64,000 bases of DNA from Mesorhizobium sp. ORS 3359. Lineage in GTDB: Bacteria > Pseudomonadota > Alphaproteobacteria > Rhizobiales > Rhizobiaceae. Made by a program: the position numbers and the translations under genes. Location of the stretch: positions 124,001-188,000 of the forward strand of contig CCNC01000094.1 of assembly GCA_000824845.1 (NCBI GenBank), in the 5' to 3' direction. Below, one piece after another: positions 33,970-44,079 of this stretch (positions are counted from its first letter, which is position 1; each line of letters opens with the position of its first letter). The notes under the pieces were generated by a model. The model searched no databases, had not been told where the DNA came from, and saw nothing but the letters and a program-made list of their open reading frames with translations.

Positions 33970-35130
33970 TTGCTGCATCTGCATATAGAAAAGCGGCAAG
34001 GCCCTCTGGGGTCTGCGAACGGCGAAGCGGCTCGTTCAAATCCAACGGGCGCGGCGGTTAGCCGTCTCCTCTTTGAGAACTCGCTATCAATATTGAACCG
34101 GACCGGTGCTTGGCATATCGCCAAGGACCTGTGCGAAGAGTTCGTCCCGGAACACGCTCGGGTTCGATATTGGCGACTTGGCGCGTTTGCCCCCGAGGGG
34201 CTGGCGCGCAAGATCGCGGCCAGGCTGATGATGCTGGAAATCAGCTGGTTCAAGGACAGCCGACGTTGCTTGATCGGCAGCAAACCCGCCGACCACGACA
34301 CCAAGGTCTTTCTCGATCCGCTCTTTGTGCTGAGATCAGAGCTGACTGAAAAAGATATCGTGCTCTGCCATGACGTAGGCCCTCTGAGTCATAGCTTCCT
34401 CTATGACGCCCTGACGGTTGCGAATTATCGTATTGCGTACGAAAAAATTCGCAGACAAAGACCCGGGATTGTTTTCGTCAGCGATTGGTCAAAGGATAAG
34501 TTCGTTTCCCTCTATGGGCTAAACTTTCGATTTCTTACCACCATTCCGCTATACGTGCGTACGGGCTTGTTTGACGGACCCCTGGAGCCCCTTCCAGGTA
34601 TCGGCGGGCCGTTCTTCTTGACTGTCGGCGCTTTTGAAACACGCAAGAACCAGATCGCGGCGCTCGAGGCGTATCGGGACTGCAGGTTCCGCGAGCAAGG
34701 TGTTCAATACGTACTTTGCGGTCCGCGAGGCGACGGACGTGAGAAGATCATTGATCTTGCGAAATCGATACCGGGAGTTGTGATGCCGGGGTACGTTCCT
34801 GACAGCCAGTTGCGCTGGCTCTACGCGCACGCCGAGGCATTCGTTTTGCCGAGCCTCCTCGAAGGATTCGGCATGCCCGCTTTGGAGGCCGCCTATATGG
34901 GGCTGCTGCCGATCGTCTCTGAAGGCAGCGCATTGGTGGAAGCCGTAGACGGCGTCTGCTTACAAGTACCACCCAAGGACGTGGTTGCAATCGGACAGGC
35001 AATGCGGAATGCGCTTTCACAAAGCTCAGCCGAGAAAGCGAAGACTAGCCGCGAGCTGCGCGAGGTTGCCTCACGCGCCTCGAAAGAGCGCTTTCTGCAG
35101 CGCTGGAGAAGCCTGTTGCAGGCGCGGTAG
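33970..35130 (+). CDS. Glycosyltransferase, family 4 type
   Basis: 386 residues. The C-terminal half carries the GT-B family 4 features: GPFFLTVGAFETRKNQIAALEAY, GYVPDSQLRWLYAHAEAFVLPSLLEGFGMPALEAAYMG (E-x7-E motif) and LPIVSEGSALVEAV. It transfers a nucleotide-activated sugar to a growing chain on the inner face of the membrane. The start is unclear: TTG at 33970 is the earliest, and no ATG exists before the conserved part (SRLLFENSLSIL). It begins the exopolysaccharide locus. Confidence 0.83.
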   Translation: MLHLHIEKRQGPLGSANGEAARSNPTGAAVSRLLFENSLSILNRTGAWHIAKDLCEEFVPEHARVRYWRLGAFAPEGLARKIAARLMMLEISWFKDSRRCLIGSKPADHDTKVFLDPLFVLRSELTEKDIVLCHDVGPLSHSFLYDALTVANYRIAYEKIRRQRPGIVFVSDWSKDKFVSLYGLNFRFLTTIPLYVRTGLFDGPLEPLPGIGGPFFLTVGAFETRKNQIAALEAYRDCRFREQGVQYVLCGPRGDGREKIIDLAKSIPGVVMPGYVPDSQLRWLYAHAEAFVLPSLLEGFGMPALEAAYMGLLPIVSEGSALVEAVDGVCLQVPPKDVVAIGQAMRNALSQSSAEKAKTSRELREVASRASKERFLQRWRSLLQAR

Positions 35131-35418
35131 GAACAAACTTCCACCTAGTTTGCCCAAGGCATGTCCATCGAAGTCCGCTGTTTCGAGGCACGAAATACAT
35201 CCCATATTGGGCGTTATCCAAAAGTGGTAGCCGTGCTGCATCAAAATTGGCAAATAGCCGACAACGTGACCCCGCTCTTACATAGAGTTTTGGGGTTACT
35301 ATCTGCGCTGCAGTGTTCAATGTATGTCGACCACATGCATCATTGCCAAGACATGAAAGCGTCGCCTGAACCTCTTTCGGCGCGAAGCGCCTTGAAAATT
35401 CGCGCTAACGGAATCCAG

Positions 35419-36735
35419 ATGAACACATGCGCCGAAATCCATGTAGACGATCTGGCGGCGACGCCGACCGCTGCCACGCGAGGTTGGTTGTCTCGCAAGG
35501 AACGCCCGGCAAGCACGACTTCCACAATTGCTCTCTTCGGGAATTTTGGAAGCAACAATTTCGGCAATGAAGGATCGCTTCTTGCAATGGTGGAGTTCCT
35601 CCGCCGCGAGCGGCCCGAGGCGAGGCTTTTTTGCATATGCACCGACCCCTCCGCCATCAGGGACTCGCTTGGAATGCCCGCCATTCCAATCCGGCGATCC
35701 GGGCGCTTTGGTGAGCTATCGCATAAGATTGTCAGGACTCCTCTCAAGGTATTGGGCAGGGTTCGCAACCTCGCCAAGGCATTCCAAGATATCCGGCGCG
35801 CCGACGTTATGATCATTCCCGGAACGGGAATTCTTGACGACTTCGGTGAACCGCCGCATGGGATGCCGCTTGATATCTTGATGTGGTGTTTCGCTGCACG
35901 GATGTCAGGCACGAAGGTAGCCTTTGCCAGCATAGGAGCCGGTCCGATTGGCCATCCAGTCAGCCGATGGCTGATGGTGTCGGCCGCGAAGCTGGCGCAT
36001 TATCGATCCTACCGCGACGCCCGCTCGAAGGAATTCATGCGGAATGCGGGTTTGAACGTGGAGAACGACGCGGTGTATCCCGATGTCGTTTTCAAACTGC
36101 CTACCCCGAAGCCGGCCAATTCGGCGGAGTCGACCTCGGTCACTTCAAGAACCGGCGTCCTGACCGTCGGCCTCGGGGTGATGAAATACGATGGCTGGTA
36201 CGGATTTGCCCACGACGGCGGGGCAGTCTTCGATCTCTATCTGGATAAACTGGCACAGTTCGTCACCCATCTGCTGGAACGCGGACATCGCGTCAAATTG
36301 CTGACCGGAGAAACCACCGACATGGAGGCCGTGGATGCACTGCGTGCACGGCTGCGCGTGGTCGTCGCCGGCGCTGCGGAGGAACGCGTATCCACCGGGT
36401 TGGTGAGTTCGCTGCATGATCTCATGGAAGAGATTTCCGAGACCGATATCGTCATCGCCACACGCTTTCACAACATCGTCTGCGCGTTGAAGATGGAAAA
36501 ACCCGTTATCTCCCTGGGATATTCGGCGAAGAACGACGCGCTGTTGGCAGAGATGGGCCTCGATGAATACTGCCAGCATGTCGACACATTCGACGTCGAG
36601 GTGCTTATCGCCCAATTTGAGAAGGGCATCATCGAGACCCAGAAGATCAAAAACGCGATCCGTGCGGGCAATCTCGCTTTCATGGAGCAACTCGATCTGC
36701 AGGACAAGCGACTTCTGTCGGAAATTTTGTCGTGA
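35419..36735 (+). CDS. Polysaccharide pyruvyltransferase family protein
   Basis: About 438 residues from ATG at 35419. The motifs IALFGNFGSNNFGNEGSLLAMVEFL, MIIPGTGILDDFGEPPHGMPLDILMW and ETDIVIATRFHNIVCALKMEKPVISLGYSAKND match the pyruvyltransferase domain, which adds pyruvate ketals to sugars from phosphoenolpyruvate. Ketal pyruvate makes polysaccharides acidic, as in succinoglycan. The upstream in-frame extension to 35161 has no family similarity; the true start may be 35353 or 35419. Confidence 0.83.
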   Translation: MNTCAEIHVDDLAATPTAATRGWLSRKERPASTTSTIALFGNFGSNNFGNEGSLLAMVEFLRRERPEARLFCICTDPSAIRDSLGMPAIPIRRSGRFGELSHKIVRTPLKVLGRVRNLAKAFQDIRRADVMIIPGTGILDDFGEPPHGMPLDILMWCFAARMSGTKVAFASIGAGPIGHPVSRWLMVSAAKLAHYRSYRDARSKEFMRNAGLNVENDAVYPDVVFKLPTPKPANSAESTSVTSRTGVLTVGLGVMKYDGWYGFAHDGGAVFDLYLDKLAQFVTHLLERGHRVKLLTGETTDMEAVDALRARLRVVVAGAAEERVSTGLVSSLHDLMEEISETDIVIATRFHNIVCALKMEKPVISLGYSAKNDALLAEMGLDEYCQHVDTFDVEVLIAQFEKGIIETQKIKNAIRAGNLAFMEQLDLQDKRLLSEILS

Positions 36736-36771
36736 ACATGGCTGCTGGCTGCAGTTTCTGGAGACTCTGGG

Positions 36772-37737
36772 ATGCCAAGTGTGGACGTCATAATCCCCTG
36801 CTACAACTACGCGGATTATTTGCCTCAATGCGTCGACAGCGTGCTCTCCCAAGGTGTCTCTGAGGTCAGAATTGTCATCATCGACAATGCCTCGACTGAC
36901 AACAGCGTCGAGGTTGCAAGACATCTAGCTGAGTCGGATCCGAGAATAGAGCTCGTCTGCCATCCGGAAAATCTCGGCCCGCATGCCTCGTTCAATGAAG
37001 GGATCGACTTGGCACGCGCGGACTACTTTGTCATTTTGTGCGCCGATGACCTCATGCAGGCAGGATCTCTGAAGCGTGGGATCGAGGCGCTCGAACAAAA
37101 CCCTGGTGCGATTTTTGTTGTCGGCGCCAGCACGCCGTGGGCGGGCCAAATGCCACCCGAACCGACGGACCAGCCAGAAGGCTGGAGCGTTCAATCCGGG
37201 CTGGACTATATAGAGCTCTGCTGCCGGGCAATCGGCAAGAATCCCGGGGTGCACGCAATACTAGTAAGGACTTCGGCGCAAAAAGCAGCAGGGCATTACC
37301 GAGCGTCGCTGAAGCACATGGACGACTTGGAGATGGCCCTCAGACTCGGCTGCATGGGATCGGTTGTATGCCTTCACGCGGCCTTGGCAATTCAGCGCCT
37401 ACACGCTGCGAATTTGAGTAATGCTCTGTGGGAAGATCGCCTCAAGGATCTTCGGGAGCAACAGGCAGCCTTCGACAGCTTCTTTCGTCGGGAAGGGCGA
37501 AAAATTCCGCGTTCTCTTGAACTACATCGCTTAGCTACACGGCGAACAGCTGAAACCGCATTTTGGTCGGCGGCTTCGCACATCTACAGAGGCAAGACCG
37601 CCGTTGGCCTTGGCCTGTTCAAATACAGCCTCAGCCTAAGACCATCATTGGCACTGATGCCGCCGGTAAGCCACTTGTTTCGCACGAATGGTGCCCTCAA
37701 GCGAGTAGCCGAACTCTTGTCGGCCGGAATTCACTGA
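36772..37737 (+). CDS. Glycosyltransferase family 2
   Basis: 321 residues. The N-terminal GT-A domain has VDVIIPCYNYADYLPQCVDSVLSQ, IDNASTDNSV and YFVILCADDLMQAGS, with D-D as the metal-binding pair. The C-terminal helix-rich part is variable. It adds one sugar to the repeat unit. The start has GGAG six bases upstream. It runs in the same direction as the previous two genes and ends near the convergent GT2 gene (stop 37787). Confidence 0.88.
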   Translation: MPSVDVIIPCYNYADYLPQCVDSVLSQGVSEVRIVIIDNASTDNSVEVARHLAESDPRIELVCHPENLGPHASFNEGIDLARADYFVILCADDLMQAGSLKRGIEALEQNPGAIFVVGASTPWAGQMPPEPTDQPEGWSVQSGLDYIELCCRAIGKNPGVHAILVRTSAQKAAGHYRASLKHMDDLEMALRLGCMGSVVCLHAALAIQRLHAANLSNALWEDRLKDLREQQAAFDSFFRREGRKIPRSLELHRLATRRTAETAFWSAASHIYRGKTAVGLGLFKYSLSLRPSLALMPPVSHLFRTNGALKRVAELLSAGIH

Positions 37738-37786
37738 CTCGCAAGTCGCCGAGCGTTACTGCTCATCGCTGCAAATGCCTGCCCTG

Positions 37787-38923
37787 CTACGCTGTTTCCC
37801 AGGGAAATTGCCGCAAGACCCGCAACACAAGGCGCAATGTGCCGTAAGCAGCGGAAGCTGTCTTGTCGGACGGGCAGCAAACAGCAAGGACCACCAAAAA
37901 ATAGGCGTGCCAGAGCCGGTTACGAAAACATGCAGCCTCTTTGAACAGCGCTATGGATTTGTTTCGATATCCTGATCTCAGTGCGAGGCAGGCCGTCTCG
38001 TAAATATAATGCTTCCGCAACAGCGAGAGTTCGGGATCGCTGCGATTTTGGTTCCAATGAAGCTGGTCAAAATATTGCAGACGATTAACGCGAAAAGCAT
38101 AGGCGTTCGGCCCCGTCGCAAGGTGATCTTCCTTGAGGGGATCGGAATGCAAACCATGTTCATGTTTGCGTGCGGAAGGTAACGAGATGAAATTCGTGCG
38201 GAAATGACGAGCGAGTAATGCCTGGAAGGGATAATCTTCCGCGCTGCGCTTGGAGGCGTCGAAGCGGCCGACGAGCTCCAGCGCCTGGCGAGTCATCACC
38301 GTGGCCGGAAGCCAGGCGAAATACCCCCAACGCGTGTAGCGAAAGATGTGCCCCTGGTAAAGAAATGCTTCGGACGCTTCCCTGTCGGTCGAGCATCGCG
38401 TCGCCCAAGTTCCGAGCGCGTGCTTTGTATGAAAAACGCGCAGATAGTCGTCGGTTTGGCCATCCGGGAGTTCGAACGCATCGGAGCCAATCATACGGGC
38501 TATGCTCTGATAACAATTGACGATCGTCCCCTTGATCATCCGATGGTCGGTATCGTCCTGAAAAAACTCGAAAGTAAGGTACTGATCGTCCGGAAATTCC
38601 TTGAAAAAGGCAACGGAAAGAGACAGGAAATGCGGAAGCCACTCGTCATCAGAATCGAGGAAAGCAATCAGTCGACCAGTGCTGGCTGCGATGCCGGCGT
38701 TGCGCGCGGCGGCCACGCCCTGGTTGCTCTGCCGGATTAAGTGGATACGCGAGTCGAAATCAAAAGCCAGTTGGGCGGTACTATCGGTTGACCCGTCGTC
38801 AACGATGATGAGTTCCCAATCTTCGAAAGTTTGCCCAATTATACTATCTATTGCGCGCATAACTGTGTCGGCGCGATTGTAGGTAGGTAGTATAATAGAT
38901 ACTTCAGCACGGGGTCGATACAT
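37787..38923 (-). CDS. Glycosyltransferase family 2
   Basis: 378 residues from ATG at 38923, with a TTG one codon upstream as an alternative. The domain is EVSIILPTYNRADTVMRAIDSII, LIIVDDGSTDSTAQL and GRLIAFLDSDDEWLP (D-S-D as metal site), followed by a longer C-terminal region (ALLARHFRTNFISLPSARKHEH). It adds a sugar of unknown type. It is convergent with the preceding GT2 gene, and its strand-mate upstream is the flippase gene. Confidence 0.88.
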   Translation of the reverse strand: MYRPRAEVSIILPTYNRADTVMRAIDSIIGQTFEDWELIIVDDGSTDSTAQLAFDFDSRIHLIRQSNQGVAAARNAGIAASTGRLIAFLDSDDEWLPHFLSLSVAFFKEFPDDQYLTFEFFQDDTDHRMIKGTIVNCYQSIARMIGSDAFELPDGQTDDYLRVFHTKHALGTWATRCSTDREASEAFLYQGHIFRYTRWGYFAWLPATVMTRQALELVGRFDASKRSAEDYPFQALLARHFRTNFISLPSARKHEHGLHSDPLKEDHLATGPNAYAFRVNRLQYFDQLHWNQNRSDPELSLLRKHYIYETACLALRSGYRNKSIALFKEAACFRNRLWHAYFLVVLAVCCPSDKTASAAYGTLRLVLRVLRQFPWETA

Positions 38924-39090
38924 CAAAACTCACTCTCGAATGTTGCCTGCACCCCCCGGCGTTGCGGCATGTTCGAAACAGGGTAGTCACCGTCTACTGT
39001 GGCAATGCGCCTGGGGTTGTCCAGGACAACACTTCCTCATGCCGGACCCTAGGTTCGGCAGGGGATGCGGCATCGACATAGCTGTAGCTT

Positions 39091-40611
39091 TCATTTCACC
39101 TCGCTCGGCAGGACCGCAGCCTGGACAGGCTCGACGATCGCCAACAAATCCGGACGGGGCTGCCGCCCTCTCCGCAACATCCGGGCCAGCCACTCGGCGA
39201 CGTGGTCGAGTTCATGCATTGCCGGATGTTTGACCAGCCAGATCGCCAGCACCCAGCCTAGCCCCGAAAGGACGGCTGCAACCGCTGCGGCAGCCAGGTG
39301 GATCTGCGCAGGGTAGCACGCAAGGGCGACCACGGCGGGGCCAATGGCGCTGCCGATCGTCACCGCTGCACTCTTCCACAAGGCAAAGACGAACTCTGTC
39401 CAAGTCATGCTTATGTGGCGTCGTACGAAAAATAGCGAAACCAGGGCTTGGAAAGGAACCGTCAGAAGCAGGCTGAGCACCATGCCGCGCAAACCGAAAG
39501 GAGCAGCTAGCAAAAGCAGGACGGCGCAAACCGGCCATATGACAAGCGAACGCAAGAAAGCATCGCGAATGGCGCCAACCGCCAGGAGCACGCAGTAGTT
39601 CAATGCATAGCTGAACGAGAAAAAGGCCGCAATCGCAGCGATCCGGACCAGCGGCACTATCTCGAGCCACTGGTCTCCATAGAGGAACGTCACGACTGGG
39701 TGAGCCAGGATAGCAAGCACGCCGAGCGCCGGCCAGTGGACCGCCGTGGTGTAGGTCAGCGCGGTCAGGTAATGGTTCTTGAGATCTCCACCTTTCCTTG
39801 CCTCCGATGAAAATCCCGAGAAAACAACGGAGATTGAACTGGCCAGAAAGATCTTGTCGGGCAGCTGGGCAACCGTAAGCGTCCGGTTAAAAAGCCCCGC
39901 TGCATTGAATGAGAGAAATCGTCCCAGCACCAGATATGGGATCTGGTCGTACATTCGGGCAAGCATCACGATGAGGCCGTTGTAATAACCGAAGGCAATC
40001 ACGCCCCGCCAATTGCTGAACAGCGGCTTGAATATCCAGAACTCTCTTCGGAGCAGGAGCGCGAGGATGCTGCCGAAAGTGGCCGAGACGAACCACGCCA
40101 TGGCAAAGCTCATGTAGCTGAACCCGAGCGACGTGAGCGTGAGGACGGTGACCGCGCTGGAGACAGCAATCGCAATGTTCACCAAGGCAACCTGTCCGAA
40201 TGCCATCTCGCGCCGCATGAGCGCCAGTATGGGAGCGGCCACCACCTCGATGACAAGAGCCGCCGATATCAGACGTAGATAGGGACCAAGCCCATCCTCG
40301 CCGTAGACATGGGCGATCAGCGGGGCAAATAGAAGGAGCCCTGCTGAGATCAAGGACGTAAGCGACAACATCACGGTAAATGCTGCGCGCACGTCCTCTT
40401 TCGAAAGATTGGGCCGCTGAACTATGAATGCAGTGCTGGAAAACTCTCGCAGCGATAACGCAAGACCGACAACAGCCGATCCAGTCACCGATATACCGAT
40501 TTCGCTCGGCGTAAGAAGCCTCGACACGACCATCGTCAGACCAAAATTGACGGCAAGACCGAAGTATCGATCAGCAGCGGTATAAATGAGCGCTCGTCTA
40601 ACTGAATTCAT
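39091..40611 (-). CDS. Wzx-type oligosaccharide flippase
   Basis: 506 residues with about 12-14 membrane segments. It begins MNSVRRALIYTAADRYFGLAVNFGLTMVVSRLLTPSEIGI, the familiar start of the MATE-like polysaccharide flippase family, and has EFSSTAFIVQRPNLSKEDVRAAFTVMLSL. It moves lipid-linked repeat units across the inner membrane before polymerisation. Together with the Wzy-type polymerase nearby and ExoY, ExoF and ExoP, it makes a complete Wzx/Wzy-dependent export route. Confidence 0.88.
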   Translation of the reverse strand: MNSVRRALIYTAADRYFGLAVNFGLTMVVSRLLTPSEIGISVTGSAVVGLALSLREFSSTAFIVQRPNLSKEDVRAAFTVMLSLTSLISAGLLLFAPLIAHVYGEDGLGPYLRLISAALVIEVVAAPILALMRREMAFGQVALVNIAIAVSSAVTVLTLTSLGFSYMSFAMAWFVSATFGSILALLLRREFWIFKPLFSNWRGVIAFGYYNGLIVMLARMYDQIPYLVLGRFLSFNAAGLFNRTLTVAQLPDKIFLASSISVVFSGFSSEARKGGDLKNHYLTALTYTTAVHWPALGVLAILAHPVVTFLYGDQWLEIVPLVRIAAIAAFFSFSYALNYCVLLAVGAIRDAFLRSLVIWPVCAVLLLLAAPFGLRGMVLSLLLTVPFQALVSLFFVRRHISMTWTEFVFALWKSAAVTIGSAIGPAVVALACYPAQIHLAAAAVAAVLSGLGWVLAIWLVKHPAMHELDHVAEWLARMLRRGRQPRPDLLAIVEPVQAAVLPSEVK

Positions 40612-40661
40612 TGATCGACTTCACAGGGTTGGAGTGTCTGGCGAAGGGTCTTGATCTCCAA

Positions 40662-41687
40662 TTATTCCGCATGTCGGTTGATATTTGTGACTCTGCGTAG
40701 CTTTCGCATTGCCCGGCCGAACTGGTATCTCATGATGTTGCCGCAGATTCGCATTTCGTGCTTGACTCCTTTAGCCGGAGCAAAACGTTGCTTGTAGTCG
40801 TGGCCCCCACCCAAGTCGATACCCCGCAGATTGAATCTACCGACCATCTCGAATGTCAGATACATTAAATATGTACCTATATCGAAGCGATCGTATTCAT
40901 GATCTCTGAAATATACTTGGGCAACTAGTTCATTTTCATGTATCAGGCAAGTCGCGCCGCCGACTCGACGATCACCGTCGCTGAGCAGGATGGACACAAG
41001 ACGGCCGGTGGCCTCCATGTACTCCGCAGCCGCGACACGGTCCGCTATCTCCGCGCCGTCGATCCCCCAGGTCTTACCCCACTCTTTGACAATCAATCTC
41101 GCCGCGCCCGGCTGATTGATCCCAACGGAGAAGCCACTGCATTTTCTGCGAGACTTTCGTATTGCGTCCCATCGACCAGTCTTTCGCCAGTACGCTTCAA
41201 AGTCGTCCGTGGCATCCATTCCGAAGGTTGGTTCAGACCACAGCGCGCGCACCGCGCCGTGGCTTTGCGGTTCCTTTTCCGGGCGCCAGAAGCCAAGCTC
41301 GACAGTAACGCCTACGCTTGCCACGGCATCCAGAAGCCGGCCGGGTTGCGACGGCAAGACAAATCCGGGAACTATGTAACGGGTTACGGGCACCCAACAT
41401 CCATCAGGCGTCCGGCGCAAGGCCACTATTGCGACAGGCGCGTCCCGCTCACGCACAAGCGCGATGAGCTTTCTATTGTCGATCGAACTTGTGGCCAGTA
41501 TCCGGAACAGCTCATGCGGGCACGCGTCGGATTCAGGCAGCCGCGACAATGCATCATCCAATTGCGAATTCCATTGCCTGAACAAGGTGACGTGAGGGCG
41601 GGACCGTTGGGCGCGCGCCGGCTGGTTCTCCTCAACGACCGGCTGGATTGGTCCGGTCCCTATCGCTTCGGATTGCGCCTGCCTCAT
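40662..41687 (-). CDS. BioF2/CelD-type GNAT acyltransferase in polysaccharide locus
   Basis: 341 residues. The C-terminal part (SRRKCSGFSVGINQPGAARLIVKEWGKTW, VGGATCLIHENELVAQVYFRDHEYDRFDIGTYLMYLTFEMVGRFNLRGIDLGGGHDYKQRFAPAKG) has the two-GNAT-fold pattern of the BioF2-like Acetyltransf_6 family, common in exopolysaccharide operons (CelD/BcsL type). It probably adds an acyl group to the polysaccharide or to its lipid carrier. The N-terminal ~170 residues resemble the first, non-catalytic GNAT fold. The start has GGAG upstream. Confidence 0.75.
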   Translation of the reverse strand: MRQAQSEAIGTGPIQPVVEENQPARAQRSRPHVTLFRQWNSQLDDALSRLPESDACPHELFRILATSSIDNRKLIALVRERDAPVAIVALRRTPDGCWVPVTRYIVPGFVLPSQPGRLLDAVASVGVTVELGFWRPEKEPQSHGAVRALWSEPTFGMDATDDFEAYWRKTGRWDAIRKSRRKCSGFSVGINQPGAARLIVKEWGKTWGIDGAEIADRVAAAEYMEATGRLVSILLSDGDRRVGGATCLIHENELVAQVYFRDHEYDRFDIGTYLMYLTFEMVGRFNLRGIDLGGGHDYKQRFAPAKGVKHEMRICGNIMRYQFGRAMRKLRRVTNINRHAE

Positions 41688-41857
41688 GCGACTACTCCGG
41701 ATTCAAATGTCGCGTTCACACTAGTGGCGGGCGGATAGCGTGCAAACCTCCCAAAAAGGCTGCGATTGCGTACGAAAGCAGTAGTTCAAATTTCTGCGAT
41801 GGTTTGCCCCAACGCTTCACTTGAACCTGGCGAGACAACTGGCGTCGTTGCGCAGTG

Positions 41858-43315
41858 TCATCTAACCTGCGCGGCGTCGATGGCGCGCGCAAAAGGCGCT
41901 GTTTCCGGATACTGGCCACCGGCTCGATCAAACGGTTGCGTGGCGCCCAATGCGCGCACCCGTGCGACCCAAACAACGGCCAGCGCGACGAAGAAGAGAA
42001 TGCCTGGATCGGCATTGCCACCTGATATTGAGGTGGCGACTAAGCCGGCAAGAGCGGAATTCCTGACACTCGTCACCACAGCGTCCGTCTCGGGGTCCAA
42101 CCATCGCCGCACCCCGCCTACGCCTCGAGCCAAGACACCAAGCAGCATCGCCATCATCAATGATCCGAAAAACCCGAGCTGGGACAGGACCGCGATCGGC
42201 CAACTCGATGTCCTCGAACTGCCGAAACCCACGCCGAGGCCGTTGGTGTCGATGACCGACTGCAGGCTTTTCAGGTTCCAATAGGTTCGCTCATGGCCTG
42301 AACCTGAATTCGCTTTGTTGACGATGGTTTTGTTGAAGAGCCCAACAAAGGAATCCAGGGCATTTGCCTTGTAGAGGCTGATGCCCAACACTGCAGCCGT
42401 GCCGACAACCATCAGAACGGCTATCAGTATATCCTCGCGCTCAATTTTCCCCTTTAAGACCGAGACCAACATCGAGAAGGCGACGGGAACGCACAGCACC
42501 ATAAGCCCGACATAGGCGGTCGACGACGTCGACAGAATGGTCAGGAAGAGCAAGATGCCCGACAACCATTGGGCAACGGCCGACTTGGTCTTTCGCCAGT
42601 AGGTATAGCAGAACGCAAGGCAGGCCAGAGACGCAGCGGCGAAGGAAGATGCCTCGGAGAAAGGTCCTGTGATGCGAGCGAACCCAGCCTCGTACGCACC
42701 CGTTATAATCGCATAATTGGCAGTTCTGATGGGGGCGAGGAGATCACCCAGTCCCGCATTTTTACCGACAAAGTCAATCAATCCCATCCCCGCGTGCAAG
42801 CAGCATAAAAGGAAGAAGCCGCGGCGAATCTGATCGATACGGTCAGAGCGCAGCGTCAGGGCGCAAAGCGCGATGGCAGCAAGCCCGCCAAGGATAAAGT
42901 AGCCCGTCTGCGAGATGTTGCCTGAAACTGGCGCCAAGGATGCTTCCACCACCGCTCCCCTGGTCTTCGACTGAACGAAGACGATGGTCTGCCCGGCGAA
43001 GAACCTGGGAAACAGCCACGATCCGATGATCGCGTAGACCATGAGACTTGCGAGTATCCAGACGGGGCGGATACTTCCGAAGACGCTTCCGAGGTCGAAC
43101 CATATACGGCGTCTGGCTGCGACGGCCGCGACGAGTAGAGCCTCGAACATAGTGTAGATGAGCGGAGATGACCCGCCCAGGAAAGTCAGGGTCATGACGG
43201 CCGTAGCGCCGAATGCCTGGGAAGCAATCAGCCCGATAATCAGCACTCCCCGGGCATAGTATGCGATGGCCAGAATGGCCACGCACACCAGCAGACCCGG
43301 CAAGGAAACCTGCAT
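41858..43315 (-). CDS. Wzy-type polysaccharide polymerase (membrane protein)
   Basis: 485 residues with about 11-12 membrane segments and a longer loop near the middle (TIVFVQSKTRGAVVEASLAPVSGNISQTG). O-antigen-polymerase-like features: multiple hydrophobic helices and GNADPGILFFVALAVVWVARVRALG near the end. It would join lipid-linked repeat units in the periplasmic leaflet. The start ATG at 43315 is preferred; a TTG at 43351 would add 12 residues without the hydrophobic pattern. It is the last gene of the minus-strand group. Confidence 0.8.
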   Translation of the reverse strand: MQVSLPGLLVCVAILAIAYYARGVLIIGLIASQAFGATAVMTLTFLGGSSPLIYTMFEALLVAAVAARRRIWFDLGSVFGSIRPVWILASLMVYAIIGSWLFPRFFAGQTIVFVQSKTRGAVVEASLAPVSGNISQTGYFILGGLAAIALCALTLRSDRIDQIRRGFFLLCCLHAGMGLIDFVGKNAGLGDLLAPIRTANYAIITGAYEAGFARITGPFSEASSFAAASLACLAFCYTYWRKTKSAVAQWLSGILLFLTILSTSSTAYVGLMVLCVPVAFSMLVSVLKGKIEREDILIAVLMVVGTAAVLGISLYKANALDSFVGLFNKTIVNKANSGSGHERTYWNLKSLQSVIDTNGLGVGFGSSRTSSWPIAVLSQLGFFGSLMMAMLLGVLARGVGGVRRWLDPETDAVVTSVRNSALAGLVATSISGGNADPGILFFVALAVVWVARVRALGATQPFDRAGGQYPETAPFARAIDAAQVR

Positions 43316-43829
43316 TGTTGATCGAGCCTTTCGCTCGGTTGGTCCTGCCAATGTTGACGAAAGACACTACCCGACGTCGGGTATCTTTCGACGGGCACGT
43401 ATCTTGGGCAAGTGAGCCAAACGGCGTAGTCGTGCATTCCGCAAGAAGCCGTAGGTCGCCTTAAGAACCGAAAATACCCACGACTTGCACCAGGCTCGGC
43501 CGTTGAGGCCCGTCGACCGACCACGAGCCACGATCGCCGGCTGCATGCCATCCGCTGCGGCTGAGAAGCGCCCGTGTTTGGGCTGCTGGCAGGTTCAGAA
43601 TGTGTCGACAAGTCGGCCTGCCGGAGTCCGGCCTACCCCTTCCTGCAAACGGCTAACTCGCGAACGCACACTAAAGAACGGCTCGACGGCGAGTTATGTC
43701 CCCCTTATACACAGGCTCGCGGGCACATTTCTGCTTACGATCGTGAAATGTCGTGATAATTGGAGATATCGGGAGCTCTGGGCAATGGAGTGGGTTCTCT
43801 AGAGTTCCAGGATGAGGAGGACAATCCGT
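43316..43829. other. Intergenic region between divergent genes
   Basis: These 514 bases separate the polymerase (minus) from a 72-residue protein gene (plus). The short frames I followed look non-coding. A lower-GC stretch at about 43730-43770 (ATGTCGTGATAATTGG) is a likely promoter area for the plus-strand gene. Small inverted elements (AAGTCGGCCTGCCGGAGTCCGGCC) occur but give no clear function. Confidence 0.45.
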
Positions 43830-44048
43830 ATGACCACCCAGGTTGTACACGGTGCATTTGGACCAAAGCAGGTTAAGCAACTCAAGGAAATTTATGAGCG
43901 AGCGCAGGCTGTGACCGCCCAGTATCCTGAATCCCACGTCGCTAACAAAGCCGCCAAGAAGCTGATCGATGCGTTTGACACAGTGACCCGTAGCCATGAG
44001 GCGGTCTGCCGTTGGCTGAGCGAGACTGAACCCCAGGGACACGCCTGA
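43830..44048 (+). CDS. Small protein of unknown function with own ribosome site and terminator
   Basis: A 72-residue protein, MTTQVVHGAFGPKQVKQLKE then ASHVANKAAKKLIDAFDTV and SHEAVCRWLSETEP, predicted all helical. I do not recognise a family. GAGGAGG lies upstream (the in-frame ATG at 43812 within it could also start), and a strong hairpin terminator follows at 44080. It stands alone as a monocistronic gene next to the exopolysaccharide regulator, so a regulatory or accessory role is possible. No cysteine pair or signal peptide is seen. Confidence 0.65.
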   Translation: MTTQVVHGAFGPKQVKQLKEIYERAQAVTAQYPESHVANKAAKKLIDAFDTVTRSHEAVCRWLSETEPQGHA

Positions 44049-44079
44049 GGTTCCAATCATCAATTCTAGGAGCATCTAT

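Noticed and set aside
34025-34060. GTTCAAATCC, like a tRNA T-loop
   Set aside because: The flanking bases do not form a T stem or cloverleaf, and it lies within the coding region of a glycosyltransferase.
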